Assembly (NCBI GenBank): GCA_029266425.1 | Contig: JAQSWY010000012.1 | Location: forward strand, 1 to 64,000 | DNA from: Xanthobacteraceae bacterium | GTDB taxonomy: Bacteria > Pseudomonadota > Alphaproteobacteria > Rhizobiales > Xanthobacteraceae | Length of the DNA stretch: 64,000 nucleotides | Direction of reading: 5' to 3' | Shown here: positions 51,538 to 60,360 of the stretch, in pieces | Layout: every line of letters starts with the position of its first letter | Numbering within the stretch: position 1 is the stretch's first letter | Position numbers and translations under genes: made by a program | The notes under the pieces: generated by a model | The model's input: the letters and a program-made list of their open reading frames with translations, nothing else | Told to the model about the DNA's origin: nothing | Database searches by the model: none

Positions 51538-52518
51538 TCAGATCCATCGCACCCATTTGAACAGCACGGTGAGTACGGCGCCGAGCGCGACGGCGAACAC
51601 CGAGACCGCCCAGAAGCCGCTCGGATCCTCGGCGCCGGGTATGCCGCCGACATTCATGCCCATCAGGCCGGTGAGCAGCGTCAGCGGCGCGAACACCACG
51701 GTCACCACGGCGAGCACCAGCATGGAGCGGTTCATCTGCTCGGCGCGGCGTTCCACCATCTGGTCGTAGATCACCGCGGCGCGGTCGCGCACCGAATCGA
51801 GCTCTTCGGCAAAGCGCGTCACCCGGTCGGCGGCCTCGCGCAGGCGGTGCCGGTCGCGCTCGGCGAGCCAGGCGGCGTCTTCCAGCGAGAAATGGTTCAG
51901 CGCCTCGCGCTGCGGGGCGATGTAGCGCCGCAATATGATGGCGACGCGCCGCAGCTCCGAGACCTTGTAGCTGAGATTGGCGAGCGTCGCGCTCCACACC
52001 ATCTCCTCCAGCTCGTCCGCTTCCTCGGACAGCGCATTGATGACGGTGTCCATGCGCTCCACGAGGCGCATCGACAGGTCGGCGATGAATTCGCCCGGCG
52101 TGCGCGGCGCCCGGCCGCGCGCGACCGCGTCCTCGAAATCGGCGATGGCGGAGAGCTGGCGCTTGCGCACCGAGATGATACGCCTCGGCTCCACCCAGAG
52201 CCGGATCGAATGCATCTCGTCGGGCAACGAATAGGGCATCAGATTGATGCCGCGCAGATTGAGGAAGGCCCCGGCCTCGAACAGCGCGCAGCGCGGCCGA
52301 CTCTCCTCGGCAATCAGGGATTCGACGATGGTGGAATCGATCCCGCTCTCGCCGGCGAGCCAGGGCTGCTGGCGGTTTTCGAACAGCTGGAGATGCACCC
52401 AGATGAAACCGGGGCCAGCAGGCGCCGGGCCACGGATCTCGTCCCAGCCGACCCGTCGCGCCCCGCCCTCGCCGTCGAAGGTCCACGCCGTGACAAGTCC
52501 TTCCGAATCATAATCGGC
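51538..52518 (-). CDS. zntB: CorA-family zinc/cation transporter ZntB
   Basis: Inner-membrane divalent-cation transporter of 326 residues, the length of Salmonella ZntB (327). A large cytoplasmic N-terminal domain, a long coiled helix (about 185-260), and two C-terminal transmembrane helices with the signature GLMGMNVGGIPG near residue 285 fit the CorA/ZntB fold; the VGGIPG loop is typical of ZntB rather than CorA. The GTG at 52518 (VADYDSEGL) is chosen because GGAG lies eight bases upstream; the frame remains open to 52608. Zinc as substrate is inferred from the subfamily. Confidence 0.92.
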   Translation of the reverse strand, partial: ADYDSEGLVTAWTFDGEGGARRVGWDEIRGPAPAGPGFIWVHLQLFENRQQPWLAGESGIDSTIVESLIAEESRPRCALFEAGAFLNLRGINLMPYSLPDEMHSIRLWVEPRRIISVRKRQLSAIADFEDAVARGRAPRTPGEFIADLSMRLVERMDTVINALSEEADELEEMVWSATLANLSYKVSELRRVAIILRRYIAPQREALNHFSLEDAAWLAERDRHRLREAADRVTRFAEELDSVRDRAAVIYDQMVERRAEQMNRSMLVLAVVTVVFAPLTLLTGLMGMNVGGIPGAEDPSGFWAVSVFAVALGAVLTVLFKWVRWI

Positions 52519-52704
52519 CACGCGTCGCTCTCCGGTCCGGTTCAGCCATGAATGCCCGATGAATCTCAGAAATGGAATGCGTTCAGGTCTATGAACCTTT
52601 CGCAACACGCGGTTCAGTTTCGGTTCGATCCGCCGTGCTTACCTTCGCGTCATCAACGGTCCAGAGCCAATTGCGACCGCAGAATTGATCGAGGGGATTT
52701 CGCC

Positions 52705-52989
52705 ATGAGCCGCTTTGCTTCGCGCCTTTCCACCCGCACCAGGATCATCGCGCTCGCGCTCACCGGCCTCGCCCTCGCCTCGGTGCCGGCGGTCGCCGGC
52801 AAGTGGCACAACTATCATGGCGGCTATGGCGGCGCTGTCGCCGCCGGCGTGGTGGGCGGGCTCGTGCTCGGCGGCATCGCCGCCTCGACCGCCCCGCGCT
52901 ATTACGCCCGCGAGTGCTGGATTGAGCGTCAGGAGCGCTACAGCCGCAGCGGCCGCATCTATTACCGCGACGTCGAGGTCTGCCGCTGA
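52705..52989 (+). CDS. Small exported glycine-rich protein
   Basis: Protein of 94 residues. A signal peptide (about 1-31, RIIALALTGLALASVPAVAG) is followed by WHNYHGGYGGAVAAGVVGGLVLGGIAAS, a hydrophobic glycine-rich segment of glycine-zipper type, and a C-terminal ECWIERQERYSRSGRIYYRDVEVCR with two cysteines. This layout is common in short rhizobial envelope proteins of unknown role. GAGGGG nine bases upstream sets the start. A strong terminator follows about 80 bases later. Divergent from zntB. Confidence 0.78.
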   Translation: MSRFASRLSTRTRIIALALTGLALASVPAVAGKWHNYHGGYGGAVAAGVVGGLVLGGIAASTAPRYYARECWIERQERYSRSGRIYYRDVEVCR

Positions 52990-53066
52990 TCGAGCGCAGG
53001 CTTCCCGGGTGAATGTCCGGGAGGGAGCGCCGTCAGCCGACCCCGGCTCTCCTTTCCCGACATTCC

Positions 53067-53105
53067 GGGCGGAACGGCGAAGGCCGTTCCGCCCGTGGCG
53101 CTTTT
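53067..53105 (+). terminator. Strong intrinsic terminator after the small glycine-rich protein gene
   Basis: GGGCGGAACGGC (53067-53078), loop GAAG, GCCGTTCCGCCC (53083-53094), then GTGGCGCTTTT. A 12-bp perfect stem. Confidence 0.88.
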
Positions 53106-53116
53106 GGGGTCCTGCT

Positions 53117-53229
53117 TCCCCTCTCCCGCTTGGGGGGAGGGTGCCGCGTGGAGCGTGTCGGGGGGAACCCGGCTGGGTACATGCGGTGAAGCCCCCTCCC
53201 CGACCCTCCCCCGCAAGCGGGAGAGGGAG
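53117..53229. repeat. Family D palindromic repeat
   Basis: CCCCTCTCCCGCTTGGGGGG ... CGCAAGCGGGAGAGGG with a variable centre; between convergent genes. Confidence 0.75.
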
Positions 53230-53258
53230 CAGACCCTTCCCATCGGAACCTAGAGAAA

Positions 53259-53813
53259 TCACCCCTCCACCGCGAGCGGCGTGACCTTCTCGATGCCGCT
53301 CTGGTCCAACCCGGCCAGCGCTTCCCGGATCGGCACGCCGCCGACCACGAGATCGGGCGCGATCTCGCTGAGCGGCACCAGCGCGAACGCCCGCTCCATC
53401 ATCCGCGGATGGGGGATTTCGAGGTCCGGCTCGGCGATCGTCTCCTCGCCATAGAGCAATATGTCGATATCGATGGTGCGCGGCCCGAACCGCACCTCGC
53501 GGGTGCGGTCGCGACCGAAGGCGTGCTCGACCCCGAGCAGCATGTTGAGCAGCTCGCGTGCCGACAATTCGGTCTCCACCGCCACCACCAGATTGAGGTA
53601 CGGCCCTTGCGGCACCGGTCCCCAGGGCGGCGTCTCATAGAGCGAGGAACGGGCGATGATCTTCAGCCCGATCCGCGCGATCAGCCCCACCGCCTTGGCC
53701 ATGGTCCCGGCGCGGTCGCCGAGATTGGAGCCGAGGCAGAGATAGGCGACGCGTCTCGCGACGAGGCGCGGGCGACGGACGAAGAATTCAGGCGGCTCGG
53801 ATTTACGCGGCAC
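53259..53813 (-). CDS. folK: 6-hydroxymethyl-7,8-dihydropterin pyrophosphokinase
   Basis: Transfers pyrophosphate from ATP to hydroxymethyl-dihydropterin in folate synthesis. The product is 184 residues with an N-terminal extension of about 20. Family motifs are AYLCLGSNLGDR, SSLYETPPWGPVPQGPYLN, GRDRTREVRFGPRTIDIDILLYG (with the metal-binding Asp pair) and IPHPRMMERAFALVPLSEIAP. Its start overlaps the end of folP by 11 bases, so the two are translationally coupled. The folB gene, often between folP and folK, is absent here. Confidence 0.95.
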   Translation of the reverse strand: MPRKSEPPEFFVRRPRLVARRVAYLCLGSNLGDRAGTMAKAVGLIARIGLKIIARSSLYETPPWGPVPQGPYLNLVVAVETELSARELLNMLLGVEHAFGRDRTREVRFGPRTIDIDILLYGEETIAEPDLEIPHPRMMERAFALVPLSEIAPDLVVGGVPIREALAGLDQSGIEKVTPLAVEG

Positions 53814-54648
53814 GCAGGATCGCCTCCGTCACCCGGGCGGCCTGCACATGGGCCGCCACGTCGTGGACCCGGATGATCGCGCAACCCGCCGCGATGCCGA
53901 GCACATTGGAGGCGATGGTGCCGGGCAGCCGGTCTTTGGGCTCGGTAGCAATCACCTTGCCGATCAAGGACTTGCGCGAAGTTCCGAGCAGCAGCGGAAA
54001 GCCGAGCGCGCCGATCTGGCGCAAGCCCGCCAGCGCCGCGAGATTCTGCTCAAAGGTCTTGCCGAAGCCGATGCCCGGATCGAGCGCGATGCGATCGGAG
54101 CGGACACCGGCCCGGGCGGCGCGCTCCAGCGCGCGCTCGAAGAAGGCGACGATGTCAGCGACGATTTCGACCGCACCGTCCACCACCGTGCGATTGTGCA
54201 TGATGACGAGGCCGGCATCGTGGGCGGCGGCGACGTTCGCCATGTCCGGGTCGCCCATCAGGCCCCAGATATCGTTGAGAATCACCGCGCCGCGCTTCAG
54301 CGCCGCCTCCGCGACCTTCGCCTTCTGGGTATCGACGGAAACCGGCACCGCGATCTCGGCACTGAGCGCCTCCAGCACCGGAAGCACCCGCGCCATCTCC
54401 TCCTCGGCCGCCACCGGGGTGTGGCCCGGCCTCGTCGATTCGCCGCCGACATCGATGATGTCCGCGCCCTCGTCCACCATGCGCCGCGCATTGGCGAGCG
54501 CGTCGTGCACGGCGACCGAGCGCCCGCCATCGGAGAAGCTGTCCGGCGTCACATTGAGGATGCCCATGATCAGCGTCTGGCTCTCATAGGAGAGGGCGCG
54601 GCCGCGGGCGTCGAATATGCGGGTCTTCGGCTTCTGCACGGCAAGCAT
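53803..54648 (-). CDS. folP: Dihydropteroate synthase
   Basis: Condenses hydroxymethyl-dihydropterin pyrophosphate with p-aminobenzoate; the sulfonamide target. TIM barrel of 281 residues. MGILNVTPDSFSDGG (near residue 28), DIIDVGGESTRPG, VSVDTQKAKVAEAAL, LNDIWG and LLLGTSRKSLIGKV are the expected pterin, metal and sulfonamide-site motifs. ATG 54648 is chosen because the open frame further upstream (to 54807) runs through a family A repeat. Forms a two-gene operon with folK. Confidence 0.95.
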   Translation of the reverse strand: MLAVQKPKTRIFDARGRALSYESQTLIMGILNVTPDSFSDGGRSVAVHDALANARRMVDEGADIIDVGGESTRPGHTPVAAEEEMARVLPVLEALSAEIAVPVSVDTQKAKVAEAALKRGAVILNDIWGLMGDPDMANVAAAHDAGLVIMHNRTVVDGAVEIVADIVAFFERALERAARAGVRSDRIALDPGIGFGKTFEQNLAALAGLRQIGALGFPLLLGTSRKSLIGKVIATEPKDRLPGTIASNVLGIAAGCAIIRVHDVAAHVQAARVTEAILRAA

Positions 54649-54732
54649 GGCGGCACCTGATGGGTTTCCATTGAAATCGCGCGCATTGGCGGGGAAGGCA
54701 AGTGCGAGGATGTTCGGGGGTGCCTGGGCGAG

Positions 54733-54830
54733 CATCCTTCGAGGCCGGCCATTGGCCGGCACCTCAGGATGACGTGGTTCTTCCAGCGACCTCATCCTGA
54801 GGTGCAAGCGTCAGCGCGCCTCGAAGTATG
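54733..54830. repeat. Family A REPIN-like repeat
   Basis: CATCCTTCGAGG ... CCTCGAAGTATG (one mismatch). Between the divergent folP and HerA-like ATPase genes, so it lies near their promoters. Confidence 0.86.
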
Positions 54831-54920
54831 TTGAAGCCGAGCATCCGCGCCCCGCTTGCGAAACCCTCTCCGCCTGCGCTCTATAGGCGGACGGGTTGAG
54901 GCCAAGTTGAGGAGAATCGC

Positions 54921-56492
54921 ATGTCCGGCGACATTGACGGCATGATCTTTGTCGGCAAAGCCGAGCAGCCGGAATATCTCACGCTCAAGCTCGCCAATCG
55001 CCACGGCCTCGCCACCGGCGCCACCGGCACCGGCAAGACGGTGACGCTGCAGACCATTGCCGAGGGCTTTTCCCGCGCCGGCGTCCCGGTGTTCGCGGCG
55101 GACATCAAGGGCGATCTTTCCGGCGTCTCCATGCCCGGCGAGGGCCAGGACTGGATCCTGAAGCGCTGCGCCGAGATCGGCCTCGAATATGAGCCGGACG
55201 AGTTCCCGGTGATCTTCTGGGACCTGTTCGGCGAGCAGGGCCACCCGGTGCGCGCCACGGTCTCGGAGATGGGCCCGCTCCTGCTGGCGCGGCTGATGAA
55301 CCTCAACGAGATCCAGGAAGGCGTGCTGAACGTCGTCTTCCGCGTCGCCGACGAGCAGGGCCTGCTGCTGCTGGACCTGAAGGACCTGCGTGCGATGCTC
55401 GCCTTCATCGCGGAGAACGCGGCGAGCCTGACCACGACCTATGGCAATGTCGCGCCGGCGACGGTCGGCGCCATCCAGCGCGCCCTCCTCGTGCTGGAGA
55501 ACCAAGGCGCCGACAAGTTCTTCGGCGAGCCGGCGCTGAAGATCTCCGACCTGATGCGCATCGATCCGCGCAATGGCTACGGCACCATCAACATCCTCGC
55601 CGCCGACAAGCTGATGTCGAGCCCGCAGCTCTATGCCTCCTTCCTCCTGTGGCTGCTCTCGGAACTGTTCGAGGAACTGCCCGAGGTCGGCGATCCGGAC
55701 AAGCCGAAGCTGGTGTTCTTCTTCGACGAGGCGCACCTCCTGTTCGACGAGGCGCCGAAGGCGCTGCTGCAGAAGGTGGAGCAGGTCGTCCGCCTGATCC
55801 GCTCCAAGGGCGTCGGTGTCTATTTCGTGACGCAGAATCCGCTCGACGTGCCGGACAGCGTGCTGGCGCAGCTCGGCAACCGGGTGCAGCACGCGCTGCG
55901 CGCCTTCACCCCGCGCGACCAGAAGGCGGTCAAGGCCGCCGCCGACACCTTCCGGCCCAATCCAAAGCTCAACACAGTCCAGGTCATCACCGAGCTCGGC
56001 AAGGGCGAGGCGCTGGTCTCGATGCTGGAGGGCAACGGCACGCCCTCCATCGTCGAGCGCACGCTGATCGCCCCGCCCTCCGCGCGGGTCGGCCCGGTGA
56101 CGCCGGAACTGCGCGCGGCAGCGATCGCCAACAGCCCGGTGAAGGGCATCTACGACACGGCGATCGACCGCGATTCCGCCTATGAGCAGCTCGCCAAGCG
56201 CGCCCAGGCGGCAGCGGACAAGGCGGGCGAGGCCGGCGCCGCGGCAAACCCAGCAAACCAAGGCGGTTCGCAGCAGCCGGCGGAGGCGGACGCGGCCGGC
56301 GGCGGCCTGCTCGACAGCGTGCTCGGCGGCATATTCGGCGGCTCGTCGTCGGGGAGCGGGCGCAGCCGCGGCCGCATGACGATCGGCGAGCAGGTCACCC
56401 GGCAGGTGGCGCGCTCAGTGACCAGCCAGGTCACCAACCAGATCACCCGAGCGATCCTGCGCGGCGTGCTCGGCGGCATAAGCCGGCGGTGA
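54921..56492 (+). CDS. HerA-like ATPase (DUF853 family)
   Basis: P-loop ATPase of 523 residues in the FtsK/HerA superfamily, DUF853 group. Walker A is GATGTGKTVT (about 32-41). A Walker B-type segment, PKLVFFFDEAHLLFDEAPKAL (about 268-288), a sensor-like VYFVTQNPLDVPDSVLAQLGNRVQHALRAFTP and an arginine-finger region follow. The last 90 residues are a low-complexity Gly/Ser/Ala linker and a regular amphipathic tail, QVTRQVARSVTSQVTNQITRAILRGVLGG. The group is widely conserved in proteobacteria but its role is not established; hexameric DNA-pumping activity is suggested by homology only. Monocistronic, followed by a family C repeat. Confidence 0.9.
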   Translation: MSGDIDGMIFVGKAEQPEYLTLKLANRHGLATGATGTGKTVTLQTIAEGFSRAGVPVFAADIKGDLSGVSMPGEGQDWILKRCAEIGLEYEPDEFPVIFWDLFGEQGHPVRATVSEMGPLLLARLMNLNEIQEGVLNVVFRVADEQGLLLLDLKDLRAMLAFIAENAASLTTTYGNVAPATVGAIQRALLVLENQGADKFFGEPALKISDLMRIDPRNGYGTINILAADKLMSSPQLYASFLLWLLSELFEELPEVGDPDKPKLVFFFDEAHLLFDEAPKALLQKVEQVVRLIRSKGVGVYFVTQNPLDVPDSVLAQLGNRVQHALRAFTPRDQKAVKAAADTFRPNPKLNTVQVITELGKGEALVSMLEGNGTPSIVERTLIAPPSARVGPVTPELRAAAIANSPVKGIYDTAIDRDSAYEQLAKRAQAAADKAGEAGAAANPANQGGSQQPAEADAAGGGLLDSVLGGIFGGSSSGSGRSRGRMTIGEQVTRQVARSVTSQVTNQITRAILRGVLGGISRR

Positions 56493-56509
56493 TTTCCCCT
56501 CCTCCGGGT

Positions 56510-56601
56510 GTCATCCCGGCCGGAGGGCGAAGCCGGAGAGCCGGGATCGCTCTCCAATTTCATACGATCCCGGATCGGCCCTGACGGCCGTCCGGGATGA
56601 C
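56510..56601. repeat. Family C palindromic repeat
   Basis: GTCATCCCGGCCGGAGGGCG ... GACGGCCGTCCGGGATGAC, 92 bp; just upstream of the M20 peptidase gene. Confidence 0.82.
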
Positions 56602-56630
56602 GCATCCCAAAATGAAAAAGGAACCCGGCC

Positions 56631-58013
56631 ATGGCCGATCTCGAACGCGTGCTGGCAAGCGTGGACGCCAATCTCGATGCCAGCCTGCAGCGGCTGTTCG
56701 CGCTTGTGCGCATCCCCTCCATCTCCACCGACAGCGCGTTTGCCGCCGAGTGCCGGCGCGCCGGCCAGTGGCTCGCGGACGATCTCGCCGGGCTCGGCTT
56801 CGCCGCGCAGCTCAATGAGACGCCGGGTCACCCGATCGTCACCGCCCGGAGCGATTTCGGAGCGAGCAAGCGGGTGATGTTCTACGGCCATTACGACGTG
56901 CAGCCGGTCGACCCGCTGGACTTGTGGAACACGCCGCCCTTCGAGCCGGCGCTGGTCACGGGCGCCGACGGCAAGACCCGCATCGTCGGCCGCGGTACGG
57001 CGGACGACAAGGGCCAGGTGATGACCTTCGTCGAGGCCTGCCGGGCCTATCTGGCGGTGACCGGCACGCTCCCGGTCGACGTCACCTTCCTGCTGGAGGG
57101 CGAGGAGGAATCCGGCTCGATCAATACTCCCGGCTTCGTCGCCGCCAACAGGGAGACGCTCGCTGCCGATGTCGCCCTGGTGTGCGACACCAATATGTGG
57201 GACGCCGAGACCCCGGCGATCACCGTGTCGCTGCGCGGCCTCGTCCATGACGAGATCGTGGTCAAGTGCGCGAACCGCGACCTGCATTCCGGCTATTATG
57301 GCGGCGCGGCCCGCAACCCCTTGCACGTGCTGTCGAAGATCATCGCGGACGTGCATGACGAGACCGGCCGCGTCACCATTCCCGGCTTCTATGACGATGT
57401 CCGCGAGACGCCCGACGAGGTGAAGGCGCAATGGGAGGGGCTGGGCCTGACGCCGGAGAAGTTCCTCGGGCCTATCGGCCTCGCGGTCCCTTCCGGCGAA
57501 CAGGGCCGCTCCATCATGGAGTTGACGAGCGCGCGTCCGACCTTCGAGGTCAATGGCATGTGGGGCGGCTATGTCGGCGAGGGCGCCAAGACGGTGATCC
57601 CCTCCATTGCCACGGCCAAGATCTCCTGCCGCTTGGTCGCCGACCAGGATCCGGCCCATGTGCGCGAGGCGGTGCGGGCCTTTATCCGTACCCGCATCCC
57701 GGTCGACTGCTCGGTGGAATTCCGTGGCGGCGAGGGCAACCGCGCGGTGGCGGTCAATCATGACAGCCCGGACCTCGCCAGGGCCGCGACGGCGCTGACC
57801 GAGGAATGGGGCAAGGCGAGCGTGACCATCGGCGGCGGCGGCTCGATCCCGATCGTCGGTCACTTCAAGAAGCAACTCGGCCAGGACACGCTCCTGGTCG
57901 GCTTCTCGCTCGACGACGACCGCATCCATTCGCCCAACGAGAAATACGACCTCACGTGCTTCCATAAGGGCATCCGGAGCTGGGTGCGGATCCTCGCGGC
58001 GCTGGCGGGGTGA
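56631..58013 (+). CDS. M20-family zinc dipeptidase
   Basis: Cytoplasmic metallopeptidase of 460 residues in the M20 (carnosinase/CNDP-like dipeptidase) group. Metal-site motifs are GHYDVQPVDPLDLW (His87, Asp89 nearby), GRGTADDKGQ, the general-base/ligand EGEEESGS and a final HSPNEKYDL histidine. The dimerisation domain sits at about 210-330 (NRDLHSGYYGGAARNPLHVLSKIIADV). The physiological dipeptide is unknown. Follows the HerA-like gene in the same direction but is separated from it by a family C repeat. Confidence 0.92.
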   Translation: MADLERVLASVDANLDASLQRLFALVRIPSISTDSAFAAECRRAGQWLADDLAGLGFAAQLNETPGHPIVTARSDFGASKRVMFYGHYDVQPVDPLDLWNTPPFEPALVTGADGKTRIVGRGTADDKGQVMTFVEACRAYLAVTGTLPVDVTFLLEGEEESGSINTPGFVAANRETLAADVALVCDTNMWDAETPAITVSLRGLVHDEIVVKCANRDLHSGYYGGAARNPLHVLSKIIADVHDETGRVTIPGFYDDVRETPDEVKAQWEGLGLTPEKFLGPIGLAVPSGEQGRSIMELTSARPTFEVNGMWGGYVGEGAKTVIPSIATAKISCRLVADQDPAHVREAVRAFIRTRIPVDCSVEFRGGEGNRAVAVNHDSPDLARAATALTEEWGKASVTIGGGGSIPIVGHFKKQLGQDTLLVGFSLDDDRIHSPNEKYDLTCFHKGIRSWVRILAALAG

Positions 58014-58330
58014 GTCGCGGGAACATCCTTCGAGGCCCGGCTTTGCCGGGCCCCTTCGGAATGGCGTCGTTCTTGGTAACCACCTCATCCTGAGGTGCGA
58101 GCGCCAGCGAGCCTCGAAGGATGCTGAAGCCGCAGATACCTCCAAACGCACGAAACTTGCGCGAGCGCACCGAAAAGCGCGGCACAATTTCTGTTCTGCC
58201 GCGCAACTTTTATGAATCCTGCCTGAACGCGCGTGTCAGAAGGCGTTCAGCGCCAAGGTCCTAAAACTTCATCATTGCTCGCAGCGACTGAGGGGGCGCT
58301 GCTCCGCAAAGCCTTACCGGAGCTACTACG
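58014..58330. other. Intergenic region upstream of a small exported protein gene
   Basis: 317 bases with a family A repeat (58024-58123) and the promoter region of the next gene. Nothing else recognised. Confidence 0.5.
58024..58123. repeat. Family A REPIN-like repeat
   Basis: CATCCTTCGAGG ... CCTCGAAGGATG; the left inner arm is decayed (CCCCTTCGGAATGG). Confidence 0.84.
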
Positions 58331-58687
58331 ATGATGAAGAAATCCATCCTCCTCGGCGGCATGCTGCTCATCGCGGCGGCCGTCGCCATCAGCGTGCTGT
58401 TCGACCAGGGGGCGGATGCCGCCGAGCTGCAGCCGGCCGAACCGCATGCGATCGAGATCGATGGCGTAAAGGGCGTCGCCTATTACACCGTCGAGCGTGA
58501 CGGCTACCGCGTCGTCGCCACCCTTGCCGACGGCGAAGGCCAGCCCGTGCGCTTCGTCGGCACGTTGGCACCGGGCCAGAAGCTGACCATTTCGGTGCCG
58601 CGCGAGGAAGGCGGCGTTCCGGTCGCGACCGAGATCGCCCGCGCAGGCGACAAGGTGTTCGTCACCTCCGCGATCCTGACGCAGTGA
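58331..58687 (+). CDS. Small exported protein of unknown function
   Basis: Protein of 118 residues with a signal peptide or anchor (MMKKSILLGGMLLIAAAVAISVLF, about 1-24). A small beta-rich domain follows (IEIDGVKGVAYYTVERDGYRVVATLADGEGQPVRFVGTLAPGQKLTISVPREEGGVPVATEIARAGDKVFVTSAIL), with a pattern of alternating strands like an immunoglobulin-type or copper-chaperone-sized fold. No cysteines. I do not recognise the family. It lies alone between a repeat and the aminotransferase gene. Confidence 0.72.
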   Translation: MMKKSILLGGMLLIAAAVAISVLFDQGADAAELQPAEPHAIEIDGVKGVAYYTVERDGYRVVATLADGEGQPVRFVGTLAPGQKLTISVPREEGGVPVATEIARAGDKVFVTSAILTQ

Positions 58688-58873
58688 TCCGGGCGCCGCT
58701 GGGGCGCCTTCAACCGGACCACTGATGTCGAAGTATCGGCACGGCCGGGGGGCACGTGCCGGGTCGACCCTGCATGCCGGATTTCCGGCGTGTGGGGTCG
58801 ACGACTTTGGGCCCGTTTCAATGCCCCCGAGCCGCGCTATTGTGCTCCACCTTTCATCGTGGAGTGCGTGCCG

Positions 58874-59740
58874 ATGGGCGATCCCGGCTGGTCGAAAACC
58901 TGGACTTTCTTCAATGGCGCCTGGCACGAAGGTAATCTCCCGATCATGGGCGTGCGCACCCATGCCGCCTGGCTCGGCACCTCGGTGTTCGATGGCGCGC
59001 GCGCCTTCGAGGGCGTGACGCCGGACCTCGATCTGCACTGCATGCGGGTCAATCGCTCCGCCATCGCCATGGGGCTGCGCCCGCTGGTCTCCGTCGAGAA
59101 CTGGCTGGAGCTGACCGACGAGGGCCTGAAGCGCTTCGCGCACGATGCCGCGCTCTATATCCGCCCGATGTACTGGGCCGAGGCAGGGGGCGTGGTGACC
59201 GTCGATGCCGACCCCGATTCGACCCGCTGGTGCCTCAGCCTCTATGAGGCGGCGATGCCGGATCCCGGCCGCGGCACCGCCATCACCCTGTCCCCGTTCC
59301 GGCGCCCGACCATCGAATGCGCCACCACCGATGCCAAGGCCGGCTGCCTCTATCCGAACAATGCGCGCTCGCTCGTCGAGGCGCAGGGACGCGGCTTCGA
59401 CAATGCCGTGCTGTGCGACATGCTCGGCAACGTGGCGGAGCTCGCCACCGCCAATCTCTTCCTCGCCCGCGACGGCGTCGTGCTGACGCCGGCCGCTAAC
59501 GGCACCTTCCTCGCAGGCATCACCCGCAACCGCGTCATCGGCCTCTTACGCGAGGCCGGCGTGCCGGTGGTGGAGGCGACACTGAGCTGGAAGGATTTCC
59601 GCGAGGCGGACGAGATCTTCTCGACCGGCAACTACTCCAAGGTCGCCCCGATCACCCGCATCGAGCAGCGCGAATTGCAGGCGGGCCCGTTCTTCCGCCG
59701 CGCGCGCGAGCTCTATTGGAAGTTCGCGCATGGCGGGTAG
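58874..59740 (+). CDS. Class IV aminotransferase (branched-chain amino acid type)
   Basis: PLP enzyme of 288 residues of the IlvE/D-amino-acid-transaminase fold. The Schiff-base lysine is Lys155 in TTDAKAGCLYPNNARS. FDGARAFEG, NVAELATANLFLARDG and the phosphate-binding GITRNRVIGLLREAG are also seen. This length is shorter than E. coli IlvE (309) but normal for alphaproteobacterial members annotated as branched-chain aminotransferase; other donors are possible. ATG 58874 is chosen for GGAG nine bases upstream. Monocistronic. Confidence 0.88.
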   Translation: MGDPGWSKTWTFFNGAWHEGNLPIMGVRTHAAWLGTSVFDGARAFEGVTPDLDLHCMRVNRSAIAMGLRPLVSVENWLELTDEGLKRFAHDAALYIRPMYWAEAGGVVTVDADPDSTRWCLSLYEAAMPDPGRGTAITLSPFRRPTIECATTDAKAGCLYPNNARSLVEAQGRGFDNAVLCDMLGNVAELATANLFLARDGVVLTPAANGTFLAGITRNRVIGLLREAGVPVVEATLSWKDFREADEIFSTGNYSKVAPITRIEQRELQAGPFFRRARELYWKFAHGG

Positions 59741-59757
59741 CAAAGCCCCAACCCGGC

Positions 59758-59814
59758 GTCACGGCGGGTCTTGTGCCGGCCATCTCGATTCCCGGCACGA
59801 GGCCGGGGAATGAC
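59758..59814. repeat. Short family B palindromic repeat
   Basis: GTCACGGCGGGTCTTGTGCC ... GGCCGGGGAATGAC, 57 bp: both halves joined without the usual middle. Confidence 0.75.
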
Positions 59815-59843
59815 GACCTGATTTGCACAAAGGCAAAATGAAG

Positions 59844-59872
59844 AACCCCTCCCCGTCGCCGGAGAGGGGTTT
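59844..59872 (-). terminator. Terminator-like hairpin between the aminotransferase and csbD genes
   Basis: AACCCCTC ... GAGGGGTT stem; on the minus strand it is followed by CTTCATTTT, so it may end csbD transcripts about 40 bases after the stop. It resembles a family D half-element. Confidence 0.55.
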
Positions 59873-59910
59873 GACGTCAGTCACCGGCCAGGCGACGACG
59901 TTGATCCACA

Positions 59911-60114
59911 TCACATCTTGAAGCGGTTCGCCCATTCGTCGATCTGACGATTGGCCTCGTCCTTGGCGATGCCGTAGCGCTCCTGGAGCTTGCCTTCGAG
60001 CTCCTGGCGGTTGCCCTTCATGCGTTCCAGATCGTCCTCCGTGAGCTTGCCCCATTGCTGGCGCACCTGGCCCTTGACCTGCTTCCAGTTACCTTCGATC
60101 CGATCCCAATTCAT
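59911..60114 (-). CDS. CsbD-family stress protein
   Basis: Small hydrophilic helical protein of 67 residues. The CsbD signature MNWDRIEGNWKQVKGQVRQQWGKLTEDDL is intact, followed by ERMKGNRQELEGKLQERYGIAKDEANRQIDEW. Relatives are induced by general stress; the molecular role is unknown. GGAGG six bases before the ATG at 60114 sets the start. Monocistronic. Confidence 0.92.
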   Translation of the reverse strand: MNWDRIEGNWKQVKGQVRQQWGKLTEDDLERMKGNRQELEGKLQERYGIAKDEANRQIDEWANRFKM

Positions 60115-60360
60115 CACTTGCCTCCGTTGCATGACCACGTCGACCGCCCCGTCGGGCGGGCAGGTTGCTAGCTGCTCATAAACGCGCGGGAACCCGGATC
60201 GATCCGCCCAGCCATCGGTTTCCCCGCTGAAAAAACCGCCACACTGCGAATAAAAATTCGCTGTGCTCCTATCAAATCATGGTGCCACACTGCCGGCTGG
60301 CTCTAGGCTGCGCTCAGCGGGGACGCCGGATTCCTCGCCCCCGCTCATGCAGGAACCGAC

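Noticed and set aside
54649..54807. N-terminal extension of folP
   Set aside because: It runs through a family A repeat and lacks homology; the start at 54648 matches dihydropteroate synthases.
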